A stretch of 64,000 nucleotides of DNA from Strongylocentrotus droebachiensis (GCA_035222895.1 JAVYIG010000607.1:248001-312000); one strand, 5' to 3'; numbered from the stretch's first letter, positions 46,772 to 58,671 are shown. The notes: a model not told the origin generated them from the sequence alone. Program-made: numbers and translations.

Positions 46772-48028
46772 TCAGCGAGTGGTTCTCATTTTCCTTACCA
46801 AGTCGATGGGCATGGGAATGCTTCCAAGCCTACATCTTATGATGCATACCATCACCTCCCTAAAGGCACGAATCCTTCTGGCGTAGATGATGGGATTAAT
46901 ACAGCTATTAAAGTATACTAGGGTCGAAAGCCAGGAAGTTGCGCTGTAAGATGCCCCCGGTAAAGATAGGTTTACAGCGTAAGGCATAAAGCAGATCACA
47001 AAAGCAACAAGAATTACCAACAGATTCTTGGTTACAGCAAGAAGCTTCTTGTCAATTTTAGGTTGTGTCTGTTTCTTGACAGGTAATTTGGTTTCTGATC
47101 CCTCGGCACGTAATGATACTTCTTTCGCTCCTCTGTCATATTCGCCACCTCTGCTTTCTATCTCTTCTAGAGATGGGGATACCGTCAAAGTCTTCGCATC
47201 CTGCATAGGGTTCTCCAGCTGACAAGATTTTTCACATTTTGATAGGTCGCAGTTTTGGCTTCCTAAATTCTCGGACGAATGAGATGCCCTCAAAACAGTA
47301 TTCTCATTAACCAAACCACCTTGTTGTGTAACTTTGTTTTCATCGGGGCATAAGGTGTACTTGCATACTTCATTCTGTATCTTTTCGTCGACTTTTTTCG
47401 TTAGCCTCAACTTCTTCGCTCGGTGTGCAATGAATCTCCATAGCTTAAGGTACATTGTGACAACAATTGCAAAATGCCCGAAAATCGAAACGGCTACGGG
47501 AAAGACACGTTTTTCTTCGTCTATTACGGCAATTACGAAGGAACAGGAGAAGTTAAACACCCACATGAATGCAATCATGAGGCATAAATTTCGAGCTGTG
47601 TAAATTTTCTTGGATTTTTCTTGGTTTCTCGTGATGAAATACCAACTGGTGAAGCTAATGAAAGCATGCGTCGTAAGGCTTACGCCAATACAGACTGATA
47701 TGACAACAAGCCAAAATTTAAAGGTCCATTCAAACTCACTGATCAGCAAACTTGCAACATAAAAGGGAAGGCAGATCGACGTCAACAGATCGGCACATGC
47801 AAGGTTTAGGATAAACCAATTAAAGGTTGACCTGAGCTTGCGAGAGAGAACGATGGCGAGGATCACGATGGAGTTTCCGATGATTCCTGTGATGCTGATT
47901 ATAAGAAAGATGATAGAGAGAACAACATGTTGGGCGACGGCTAAAGGCTGATCGTTAAAAGTACCGCTTGGAAAACTACTATTTGACTGATCAATGGCCG
48001 ACGTAGGAGGAGTGCTTTCATCTGCCAT
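46772..48028 (-). CDS. Class A GPCR, copy 5, intact, single exon
   Basis: 418 residues from MADESTPPTS (48028, strong AAGATGG context); a 28-codon upstream extension is open but not conserved. The layout is as in copy 3, with GNSIV in TM1, LACADL in TM2, FTSWY ending TM3, FVICFMP in TM6 and NSCINPIIYA in TM7. The third intracellular loop has the same Ser/Thr/Glu-rich character, and the C-tail is identical to copies 3 and 4. The extracellular lead into TM7 (GASYSATSW) differs from all other copies. The N-terminus has N-glycosylation candidate NSS (19-21). No cysteine is seen in ECL2. Intact and probably functional; ligand unknown. Confidence 0.9.
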   Translation of the reverse strand: MADESTPPTSAIDQSNSSFPSGTFNDQPLAVAQHVVLSIIFLIISITGIIGNSIVILAIVLSRKLRSTFNWFILNLACADLLTSICLPFYVASLLISEFEWTFKFWLVVISVCIGVSLTTHAFISFTSWYFITRNQEKSKKIYTARNLCLMIAFMWVFNFSCSFVIAVIDEEKRVFPVAVSIFGHFAIVVTMYLKLWRFIAHRAKKLRLTKKVDEKIQNEVCKYTLCPDENKVTQQGGLVNENTVLRASHSSENLGSQNCDLSKCEKSCQLENPMQDAKTLTVSPSLEEIESRGGEYDRGAKEVSLRAEGSETKLPVKKQTQPKIDKKLLAVTKNLLVILVAFVICFMPYAVNLSLPGASYSATSWLSTLVYFNSCINPIIYARRIRAFREVMVCIIRCRLGSIPMPIDLVRKMRTTR

Positions 48029-48260
48029 CTTTAGCCTGTGATCAGCTAAAAGCTTTTCTGAAAATAATTTACAAAGAAAAGAACAAATACCATTTAATAG
48101 ACAGAGCTTCAAATTATATCAATTTATTTTCAGACAAATTGTAAAGGCAATTTGGGTGAACCAAATGTTTCCATGCAATGTTTGAAAACTACAGTTGCAT
48201 GTGACTGAAAAAATATTTCACTTCTGAATCGTTCATTATAAATGTATGCACTGGGTTGAC

Positions 48261-48272
48261 GTATATATTTAA
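48261..48272 (-). promoter_or_regulatory. TATA-like block upstream of receptor copy 5
   Basis: 'gtatatatttaa' on the plus strand, about 235 bp before the start. This copy also preserves the empty sites of the 9.96-kb and 711-bp insertions of module 1. Confidence 0.35.
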
Positions 48273-48514
48273 GGTAGGAAAAAACCAAGTAATTGTTAAA
48301 GAAAGTATTTACATGTATCATATCTTCTCACCTAACTTAAACAACAATTTAGAGTTTTGTTCCTTCGTGGTTCGATTAATCATAGTATAAAGAGTTGGAA
48401 ACGATCTAAGCCATTGCTCTTTGTAATACGAATCATGGACTATTTCTGACCGCCGTCCAAGCCCAAAGATTTAAAATTTAAAATAAGCAAATGGCAGGAA
48501 AGTTTTACTTGTCA

Positions 48515-49248
48515 TGGCTATCCTTTGGATGAATCCGCAAAGAATGTAAAACAAAACTACTATCAGCTTGAGAGAAAATGTTGATATATTCACATAAGTG
48601 ATAGTATGTTGCTTGAGAACTTCTACCTGGAAATTGAACATGATTAAAGCGGACAATAGGCCCATTTGACAGCCCTGTTTGTAGTCAGAAGGGTGTTATC
48701 AAATGTTGTGTTGAAATATATATGTTATTATGAGTTATCATGAGTTATTGTTAGTTATGAATTATACTGGCTCCAAACAGACCAGCAAATAATGTGAACT
48801 ATGTACGGAAATACACAGCATGAATAAAAAGGAAAGGAAATCCTGTACCGCATGAATAAAGGTATGCTGGTATGATAGGATATGATATTTGCTTGAATAT
48901 AATTCATCGTAGGCAGCATTATAAGACACGATAATAAATCTGTCAAAGTCAAATTTGCCTAAAGCCCAGTACACACTTCTCAATTCGACTATCCGACTAT
49001 CCGACTATCATACTGTCTGACTCTCTATATCGGTCATATGTTGATATGCATATTAGGTGGTTCCAGTTTATTATTTTTCATAGAATGCTTTACATGAAAG
49101 ATTTATTGCTGAAATTCAAAACATTTACTGATAAACATTGTACATTTTTTAACCGTAGTGAAGAGACAAGTTTGCATTTTTTTTTATACTGCCTATATTC
49201 AAATATAAAATGGTCAAAACTAGAGCAATGTTTTTTCAGTGAGACTAA
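48515..49248. mobile_element. Insertion in module 5 containing a LINE fragment
   Basis: Module homology stops after 'cttgtca' and resumes at 'tataaagg', inside the common hairpin. Only the 3' part is recognisable (next entry). Confidence 0.65.
49046..49248 (+). pseudogene. L1/Tx1-like LINE ORF2 remnant (C-terminal, zinc-knuckle region)
   Basis: The frame contains WFQFIIFHRMLYMKDLLLKF followed by CTFFNRSEET, then LHFFLYC. This matches the 'WFQ.RILHRIL...LL.K' and 'C.FC...EET..HLF..C' pattern after the reverse transcriptase in L1/Tx1-type LINEs. One Cys of the first pair is Phe. Short, with no RT domain: a dead fragment. Confidence 0.6.
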
Positions 49249-50298
49249 TATAAAGGCCAAACTCACAAACCAAAATGAATCGTTTGGCTTGAAAGGAAGT
49301 CATAACAACGCTTTAAATTGTAACTTTTATTATTGTAAGAAATAAATCTATTCAGCCAATGCAAGAATCAGAAACCACTGTTTGAAAAAGTTATGTCAGC
49401 TGTTAAAACTTATTATTATATGTAATGATATATAACAGAAACAAATCTTCAAGAAAATAAGTTCGTGAAAAAATGGTTTCATTTTAACAAATGTTTCGGA
49501 GTGTCCTTGCTCAGTTTGTTTGTTTCTCTTTATGTTTAAGAATTTGTGAAAACATTACATTTTGTCAAGTTTAATATATTTTATGTCGCTGGGCGGCCTA
49601 GGTTATATTGTAATATTTTATTGTTGAAATATTTGTATTATTATTAGTATTATTATAACTTATACCGTGCTTTTCCAAAAAGGCCCAAATCGCTTAGAGT
49701 GAATGAAAATAAAAATTTCTTAAATACATATATAATAAGAACTGCAACTACAAACTGCACAAAAGATGTTTTTTTAAGGCCTTTCTGAAGGTAATAACTG
49801 CTGGAGACTGCAGGACCTATATGACAAGTTATGGAATAGTGCATGTATTGATCTTTCGTGAAAACCATTCCAAATAAACAGAACACTAACAAATAACCTC
49901 TTTTGGGAATGTATTTTAAGTGATTTTAAAGTATGGTGCCTTTTGAACTAGATTTAAACGTTATCGACACGTGCCTTCATATTTTTTAAAGGTACTCCTG
50001 TTCACGTTTTCATCGCACCTAAAAATCACCAATTTATCACGCGACTGGAGTAACGTGATTCCACTTACCTCTGTAAATCAAGTGTTTATGACCAAATATC
50101 CACTTGACTAAGCAACGCGTTTTTTGTCCGTTAACCGATGGTGGGGATAAATAAGTAATTATTTGGTCTTTTAAGCACCTTTATCGATTGGTTTCACAGG
50201 TTATCCAAGGTTGATGCTAATAATCACGTTACTTACACCGGCTAATCGTCTAATTGTGTCGTCCGTGAATCTCTGGTTGTATTAAATTAGTAATTCTG

Positions 50299-50563
50299 AG
50301 GTGTCTTACACACCTCTTTAAATGGTTTCAAAGTTACCATAAATTTTCTTGGTTATGATCACGTGGCTCAAGCTGATTACTAATCTAAGCTGTGAATCCG
50401 TGATATTTAGTTGTGAAAAATAGTTAATATTAGGTGTCTTAAAACACCTTTTTGAATGGTTTCAAAGTTACAATAACTTTCTTGGTGATGATCACGTGGC
50501 TCAAGATGATTACTAATCTAAGCTGTGAATCCGCGATATTTAGTTGTGAAAAATAGTTATTAA
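50299..50563. repeat. 133-bp direct tandem duplication
   Basis: 50299-50431 and 50432-50563 share 'aggtgtctta', 'gatgatcacgtggctcaag'-like and 'gctgtgaatcc' words, with a few differences. Confidence 0.8.
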
Positions 50564-50964
50564 TCCCCAACTGCTTCCGGCGCGCCTGGACGTAATTATG
50601 GAAGATCCAAAACACGATGTTCAGAAACGGGAAGAGAACGTCATTATTTTGGTTCATTTATTGTGTAACATTTGCGTAATTATTGGGTTGAACGCGGGCT
50701 ACTGTAACATATTTCCTCTTCGACGTAAATTTCACGTGAATGAAGAACATGCTTCATCTCAAGTCAGCCTCGTAATATTCACGTGAATTTCACGGAGATA
50801 TTTTGACTAAAACTATCACTAACGCTTCACGTGTTTCTGTGACGCGATTCTAAAAATTCTAAAAAATTTGATAATTATCCCCTCGCCGACGAAGTCGAAG
50901 GGGATATAAAAACGCTGCCGTCCGTCCTTTCTTCCTTCCTTCCTTCCTTGCGTCCATTTGTAAC

Positions 50965-51590
50965 AAATTTGGTTTCCGATCGATAACTTTACTAATGTTT
51001 GACGGATTTTAATGAAATTTGATATGAAGGTGCATGATATCAAAATACAGGCTAAGGTCGATTTCGGAGTATGTAGGTCAAAGGTCAAAGGTCATAGCTC
51101 ATTAAATATGCCAAAAAATACCCATCTGGCTTCTGATCAATAACTTTAGTAAAGTTTGACGGAACTTAATGAAATTTGATATGAAGGTACATGGTATCAA
51201 AACACAGCCTAAGACCAATTTCCGAGCAGTAGGTCACAGGTCACAGCTCATTAAATATGCGAATCTGGTTTCTGATCCATAACTTGAGTATTGTTTGAAA
51301 GATTTTAATGAAATTTGATAGGAAGGTACATGGAATCAAAACACAGCCTAAGTTCAATTTCCGAGTATGTAGGTCAAAGGTCATAGCTCATTAAATATGT
51401 GAATCTGGTTTCTGATCCATAGTTTTAGTATTTTTTGACGGATTTTAATGAAATTTGAAGGTTTATGGTATCAAAATACATGTACAGCCTAAGTTCGATT
51501 TCTGAGTATGTAGGTCAAAGGTCAAAGGTCATAGCTCATTAAATATGCGAAAAAATACCCATCTGGTTTCCGATCGATAACTTAAGTAAT
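50965..51590. repeat. Tandem repeat, ~110-160-bp units with direct AGGTCA half-sites
   Basis: About five units, each with 'ttctgatc.ataactt', 'gattttaatgaaatttgata', 'cagcctaag' and 'gtaggtcaaaggtcatag', ending 'ctcattaaatatg'. Preceded by a CTTC run at 50930-50949. Confidence 0.75.
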
Positions 51591-51592
51591 GT

Positions 51593-52310
51593 TCATCCAA
51601 TAGCAGTTTTGTTGAAAATGAATAAACGGTGGTACTACAACGCAATATATGAAACATCAACCCATTTATTCGCGATATCTGACTGGTTGACCGACAGCCT
51701 GTATGACATGCATGCCATTTTTTCCATAAGTTCTTTTGACATCAGATTTCAAATCATTGAATCAGAACATGATTTAGCATTTCTAATTAATCACGGAGTG
51801 CTCACATATGACAATAATTTTATGATTGTTTCTTTGTTGAGAAATCGAAACTGAATACTAGTGCTATCAATTTAATGATTTTTTCCTGGTTAAGTGGTGC
51901 AATGTATTGGTATGTTAATGGCTAAAAAGCCATATTCGAAATACGACATGTATGTGTAGTCCCATATATTTCATTCTCCATGAAAAAAAATTGACAAACA
52001 AACTTGATATACATAAAAGATTGATTAGAAGAAAATTGCAAAAGGGAGGAGCAAACCAACATTTATGGGAATGAGGGGTTAACATAAATGGCAATTAGCC
52101 TTTAATATGAACGTCAACCCCTGAAAAAGTATACTATGTATTTTTGAGAAATAAAAAAAAAGGAAAAGATAAGCAGAGAACACCAATACAAATGGGGGAA
52201 AAGGGGAAGGAGAAGGGAAGTGGAGGAGAATTCATTACAAAGTGCATTTACTGAAGTGTAACGTCATATAATTTGAGATTAAATACAATGATTGAAGAAA
52301 AAACAAGGTT
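51593..52310. other. Module 5 resumes, no gene seen
   Basis: Matches 16290-17060 of module 1. The 81-residue frame at 51609-51854 is a module fragment also present, in altered form, at 16156 and 29801. Confidence 0.5.
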
Positions 52311-52315
52311 TCATA

Positions 52316-53057
52316 TAGCTCCGATTAGTCTCTTTTGACAACGCCCCCTATCGTCAGAGTCCAGCTCCTAACATGTTAAAATATGGACTTTTACCAACAA
52401 AATCGTTAAAAAAAATAAAGTTTTTTAAACGAAAAGCACATCCACCCTGACGTACGTTGACACTTGCTCTTTCATTGGAACCCTCATGTCCCATTGACTT
52501 TTGAAAGTTCACCCACCGTAATTTGGTCAAAATGGGTCGCTAGCTCGCCATTGCCTATATAACACATGTGTAACAAGTCAAACTTTGGACGCAATTTACC
52601 ACGCGATTGTAAGATTATAGGTCAAGCACACGAAGGATAGGAAGCATGAATTATCATAGATCAGTTCTGATCGGTTCATTATGTCCATTTCAACCAACCC
52701 CCCACCGTAATTTTTCCATTTAGTACAGGCAAGCATTTTGCCGAGGTAAGCAAAAACATGAATATTCATGATCGCCATGGACTATTCGATTATTTACAGA
52801 GGGGTGCAATTGTGCACCACATCAAACTCCCCTACTTTAAGTCAAGTATTTCATTGTATTATGTAGTTTGGTAGGTTTATTTTAATAACTGTTTAATTAT
52901 CAGATATCAATGATAGTTTAAAGATATGGAAAATGTTCTTGTATTTTATATTTAGCAAAGCAATCTCACATACAAATTCACTACCAAGTGTCGTCTAATC
53001 CGCCGATTGCCGTCTGCTATAAACGTCCAGCGAGCGAAAATGAGACAACCGGAGCAA
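52316..53057. mobile_element. ~740-bp insertion with imperfect inverted ends
   Basis: Absent from module 1 at the same place. The left 'tagctccgattagtctcttt' resembles the inverse of the right end ('ttgctccggttgtctcattt'). No coding potential. Confidence 0.5.
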
Positions 53058-53470
53058 TATGTTGAAATGATTTAAACAAAAGTTTTTACTTCAATCTTGC
53101 GTTATCAATCAAGTGTTTTTGTTAATGACATAATGGTATCATGAACAATATACCCAATTATGTGTGCAATGATCGTGGCCTCTATCAAGATTATTCGATT
53201 TCTTATCATTTTTAGGATTTAAAAAGCTCACAATGTACACCGGTCGTACATTACCATCCTCTTAACAACAACAAATGTCTAGAATTGTTCGCATGAACAG
53301 AACTCAACTCTATCTTTAATAAATGGAAACTAAAAACAAGATTATCAACTGAGGGTTATGTGAATATAACATAAACAAGGTTTGTCTTGCGTGTCAACAA
53401 AGTGTTTATATATGACATCGCGGTTTTCGTTTCCTGGCAAAACAAGGTTTTAAAATAATTTAAACAAAAA

Positions 53471-54372
53471 GCTCTACGTATGGCCCGGTGTGAAACCCTA
53501 TTACCCATAACTTATTCGACGTACGCCAGCGTATTCGCAACATTGTTCACATGTGGGCATACGCTGCCTAAATCGTCAAGGTGTGACAATAGACTTGTAT
53601 CAGTTCTTGATTACTGCGTTTAGACTTGCAGCAGTTGTTGGTTACTGCGTTTAGACTAGTAGTAGTGTTGTTCACTGCGTTTACACTTGTTTCTCATTCT
53701 CTAAGTGAAAGCAGCCAATACTTAACAGGTGTGAATAAAACTCATTCTCTTTAAGTGGATCCTTGAAATTAAACAGACAAATGCAGGTCTATCCTGTAAT
53801 GTTTTACTTTTTTTTCATTGCATTAACTTAAATGTTAGATGTTTTGTAATCATATCGAATAACAAAAACAAAGGTAGACATATTTTTTCAAATTCTGTTT
53901 AAGTCCATTTATTTCTACTGAAATTCACGTTACATCACGACTTGCCTTTGCAAAATATGTTAGCATGTATTTTCTTTGCTTTAGTATTTCTGTGCCCATG
54001 TTAATTTAAATGTATTTGATAATTTCAAATGAAACATGTAAACTAGCCCAGATACTAGGCGATAACTTTGCTTTTAAACAAAAACAAAAAAAATCAATTT
54101 ACACCTTCTTACATTACCAGAATGCTAGTTTTGTATAAAAGCAAAGTTATTCGATGCCATTATACGTTCTACAATTGCCCATGATCTGCTTCTGTCTTTA
54201 CATTTACCTATATACAATGGTTGACGTTGTCAAACCAAGATGTCTTATTAAAGCAATATATTATTGGTCTTAAAATTTGTAAAACGATAGCATTAAATAT
54301 CTACAGTAGTTCTCATTGCTGAGTTCCTTATTTTTGATACCAATTATCTATTCTTTTTCTCTGTACCAGCTC
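53471..54372. other. Single-copy sequence between module 5 and the satellite, no gene seen
   Basis: No paralog in the window. A short internal repeat, 'gttactgcgtttagactt'-like, occurs three times at 53611-53690. Confidence 0.45.
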
Positions 54373-54508
54373 TGTGTATGTTTTTGTTGTGCGTGTGTGT
54401 GCGTGTATGTGTAGGTGTGTATTCGTATGTTTGTGTGTGTGCCTGTGTGTGCCTGTGTGTGTGTGTGTGTGTGTGTATGTGCGTGTGTGCGTGTGTGCGC
54501 GCGATATA
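54373..54508. repeat. TG-rich microsatellite
   Basis: (TG)n with interruptions, directly adjoining the satellite array. Confidence 0.85.
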
Positions 54509-54950
54509 CCTCAACGTGTTTTGGTGAGTGATGTGTAAATCTTCAATATTTGAATTTATGTAATACGGTACATTGCTTTTATTCTGTAAACACTTGCACC
54601 CTGCCAATAAGCATTACGCTGTGTAATGTATTCCACCATCTAATAAAGATTATTATGATTTTAATGCTGTTATTAGCTAATACTTGCACTTATATATGCT
54701 CACATTGTTTTAGAATAACTGAAATGAAATGGAAACAAAATCAAAATGTCAAAGTCTTCAAGCACTTCTTTCGGGTTATGCGAATAGTTCATGTAACCTT
54801 TAAGGAAATGGTCTCATTATTTTCCATGAGAGTTATTGACCTAGAACTATTTCCGCTGAGATCATAGATTATTTTGTGTTCCAGTATTGAAAGTGAAAGG
54901 AAAAGTATCTTAGACCCAGTATTTCCTTGTTTCTGCTCATCTTTCATGGT

Positions 54951-54987
54951 TTTTTTTTTTTTTTTTTTTTTTTGGGGGGGGGGGGGG
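54951..54987. repeat. T-run/G-run specific to satellite units 1 and 2
   Basis: More than 20 T followed by ~13 G. Repeated in unit 2 at about 56674-56707; units 3-6 have 'catatttttgtcggtctgcg' instead. Confidence 0.85.
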
Positions 54988-55246
54988 CTACGTGCTTTAA
55001 AAGTTTTAAGTATACACGATTATATTCATAGTTCTGCATGGTAGAATTTTATTTTATTTCAAATTTAAAGGAAACTTTATCGAAATATCTACACGATGTT
55101 TATGTATTGTCATATGGCTCAGTGTGGAGCCAAAATCTGCTATCATATTTCTCCAAACAAAAAGTCAGTATTATCTGTAAAAGAACATAACCCATTATTT
55201 TTATTTTCATACTCCATTTGCCCTTGATATTTTAATTAATAATAAA

Positions 55247-56086
55247 AAGGCAGACAATGGCCTTGTCTATCACCTAGGTGTTAAGGTTGGAGGCCAAAAT
55301 ATAAACAAATTTGCTATGCAGATGATACAATTTAGCAGCAGAATTCAAAGAAAGTATTAATAGAGGCTTGGATTTATACAACACAAAGACAATGTGTATG
55401 GTAATATATTTTTAAAGACTGACACACCCTCATGCAATCTCAAAAATAAAGGGGGAAAATAAACCACGTCCACACCTTTACATATCCTTGGTACACAATA
55501 GATTACATGGGGAAATTATTCATGAAATAAAGGAATCAACTGCAATGACACAAGATACATTTGATAAGATGAAATCAGTAATGAAAAATAAGAACAGTAC
55601 CATGAAACCATAATTCTTGTCTTAAAGTCATATATCTGGTCAGCTCGTCTCTACGAATGTGAGTGTTGGTCCATAAACAAAGAGCTAGAAAGAGGATTAG
55701 AGGCTACATAGACGTGGTTCTTGAGAAATATTGTGAATATATCATCATTGACGGAAAGAATTAAACAAATGGAGAAGTGTTCAGAAAAGCAAAAGTCAAA
55801 CTATCACTCTTCTAAACAATAAGAAAGAGGCAAATGTAATTTCTTGGTCACATAATCATTCAGAAAAGATCATCTACAAAAAACAATATTGACAGGTAAG
55901 ATTGCTGGAAAGCGTAGAATGGGAAGGAAACGCATAACATATTTGCAAAGTCTTAACAAAAGGGCAACCACAAATGATATTAGCAATACAAGCTGTTTTA
56001 GAATAGCATATAACAGATAGAAATCGAGGTCCTTGACCGGTAATGTCTGTAACAGAAACTTGATGATCATGAGGATGATGATCAAC
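55247..56086 (+). pseudogene. Non-LTR retrotransposon remnant in satellite unit 1
   Basis: Fragments in order: VGGQNINKFA (before RT motif C), YADDT (the catalytic Asp pair), ECWSINKELERGLEAT, TWFLRNIV and TGKIAGKRRMGRKR. This is the end of the RT domain and the C-terminal domain of a LINE polyprotein. A TAG stop follows GLEAT, and one base is missing before YADD. This unit also lacks one T after 'gatacaatt'. Confidence 0.75.
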
Positions 56087-56966
56087 TAGTGATATGTGCA
56101 AATATATTACGTTATCCGAAAATGATCTCTGTATATACAATAGGGTATTACAGTTGCCTTAGACTTGATTTTTCGAAAGTCTTTGCGATCATGATATGGT
56201 TGTTACTTGTCATAGTGGTAAGTTCCAGATCGTACTTTCCGGAAGCTGAATGGAAAAAGAGTTGTAAGCGGTCAATGATGTGTAAATCTTCAATACTTTT
56301 ATTCTGTAAACACTTGCACCCTGCCAATAAGCATTACGCTTGTTAAGGTATCCAACAAGATAATAAAGATTACTATGAGTTTAATACTATTATTATCTTA
56401 CCCTTGCACTTATATATGTTCACATTGTTTTAGAATAACTGAAATTAAATGGAAAATAAAATCAAAATGTCAAAGTCTTCAAGCACTTCTTTCGGGTAAT
56501 GCAAATAGTTCATGTAACCTTTAAGGAAATGGTCTCATTATTTTCCATGAGAGTTATTGACCTAGAACTATTTCCGCTGAGATCATAGATTATTTTGTGT
56601 TCCAGTATTGAAAGTGAAAGGAAAAGTATCTTAGACCCAGTATTTCCTTGTTTCTGCTCATCTTTCATGTTTTGTTTTTTTTTTTTTTTTTTTTGGGGGG
56701 GGGGGGGCTACGTGCGTTAAAAGTTTTAAGTATACACGATTATATTCATAGTTCTGCATGGTAGAATTTTATTTTATTTCAAATTTAAAGGAAACTTTAT
56801 CGAAATATCTACACGATGTTTATGTATTGTCATATGGCTGAGTGTGGAGCCAAAATCTGCTATCATATTTCTCCAAACAAAAAGTCAGTATTATCTGTAA
56901 AAGAACATAACCCATTATTTTTATTTTCATACTCCATTTGCCCTTGTTATTTTAATAAATAATAAA

Positions 56967-57805
56967 AAGGCAGACAATGGCCTTGTCTATCACCTAGGTG
57001 TTAAGGTTGGAGGCCAGAATATAAACAAATTTGCTATGCAGATGATACAATTTTAGCAGCAGAATTCAAAGAAAGTATTAATAGAGGCTTGGATTTATAC
57101 AACACAAAGACAATGTGTATGGTAATATATTTTTAAAGACTGACACACCCTCATGCAATCTCAAAAATAAAGGGGGAAAATAAACCACGTCCACACCTTT
57201 ACATATCCTTGGTACACAATAGATTACATGGGGAAATTATTCATGAAATAAAGGATTCAACTGCAATGACACAAGATACATTTGATAAGATGAAATCAGT
57301 AATGAAAAATAAGAACAGTACCATGAAACCATAATTCTTGTCTTAAAGTCATATATCTGGTCAGCTCGTCTCTACGAATGTGAGTGTTGGTCCATAAACA
57401 AAGAGCTAGAAAGAGGATTAGAGGCTACATAGACGTGGTTCTTGAGAAATATTGTGAATTTATCATCATTGACAGAAAGAATTAAACAAATGGAGAAGTG
57501 TTCAGAAAAGCAAAAGTAAATCTATCACTCTTCTAAACAATAAGAAAGAGGCAAATGTAATTTCTTGGTCACATAATCATACAGGAAAGATCATCTACAA
57601 AAAACAATATTGACAGGTAAGATTGCTGGAAAGCGTAGAATGGGAAGGAAACGCATAACATATTTGCAAAGTCTTAACAAAAGGGCAACCACAAATGATA
57701 TTAGCAATACAAGCTGTTTTAGAATAACATATAACAGATAGAAATCGAGGTCCTTGACCGGTAATGTCTGTAACAGAAACTTGATGATCATGAGGATGAT
57801 GATCA
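56967..57805 (+). pseudogene. LINE remnant in satellite unit 2
   Basis: As unit 1, but with the RT motif block longer in frame: YADDTILAAEF. Same stop after GLEAT and same frame break before YADD. Confidence 0.75.
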
Positions 57806-58671
57806 ACGAGTGAAATGTGCAAACATATCGCGTTATCCGAAAATGATCTCTGTGTGTGAAATAGGATATTACAGTTGCCTTAGACTTGATTTTTCGAAAG
57901 TCTTTGCGATCATGATATGGTTGCTACTTGTCATAGTGGTAAGTTCCATATCGTACTTTCCGGAAGCTGAATGGAAAAAGAGTTGTAAGCGGTCAATGAT
58001 GTGTAAATCTTCAATACTTTTATTCTGTAAACACTTGCACCCTGCCAATAAGCATTACGCTTGTTAAGGTATCCAACAAGATAATAAAGATTACTATGAG
58101 TTTAATACTATTATTATCTTACCCTTGCACTTATATATGTTCACATTGTTTTAGAGTAACTGAAATTAAATGGAAAATAAATAAAAATGTCAAAGTCTTC
58201 AAGCACTTCTTTCGAGTTATGCGAATAGTTCATGTAACCTTTAAGGAATTGGTCTCATTATTTTCCACGAGAGGTATTGACCTACAACTATTTCCGCTGA
58301 GATCATAGATAATTTTGTGTTCCAGTATTGAAAGTGAAAGGAAAAGTATCTTAGACCCAGTACTTCCTTGTTTCTACTCATTTTTTCATATTTTTGTCGG
58401 TCTGCGTGCGTAAAAAGTTTCTAAGTACACACGAATATATTCATAGTTCTGCATGGTAGAATTTTATTTTATTTCAAATTTAAAGGAAACTTTATCGAAA
58501 TATCTACACGATGTTTATGTATTGTCATATGGCTCAGTGTGGAGCCACAATCCGCTATCATATTTCTCAAAACAAAAAGTCAGTATTATCTGTAAAAGAA
58601 CATAACCCATTATTTTTATTTTTCATACTCCATTGGCCCTTTTTATTTTAATAAATAATAAAAAGGCAGAC

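Larger units (their letters stand above)
49870..51592. other. ~1.7-kb insertion in module 5, no gene seen
   Basis: Module homology stops after 'gtgaaaaccatt' and resumes at 'ttcatcca'. About 500 bp of module sequence is replaced. Contains the two tandem repeats listed next. Confidence 0.65.
43480..53470. repeat. Segmental duplication module 5, with three insertions
   Basis: Module order is intact. It is interrupted at 48515-49248, 49870-51592 and about 52316-53057, and ends at about 53470 just before 'gctctacgtatggcc'. Confidence 0.75.

Noticed and set aside
50965..51590. Regular spacing suggesting a CRISPR array
   Set aside because: Whole units repeat with no unique spacers, in an animal genome.
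54344..54607. 87-codon minus frame rich in His-Thr
   Set aside because: Translation of the TG microsatellite.
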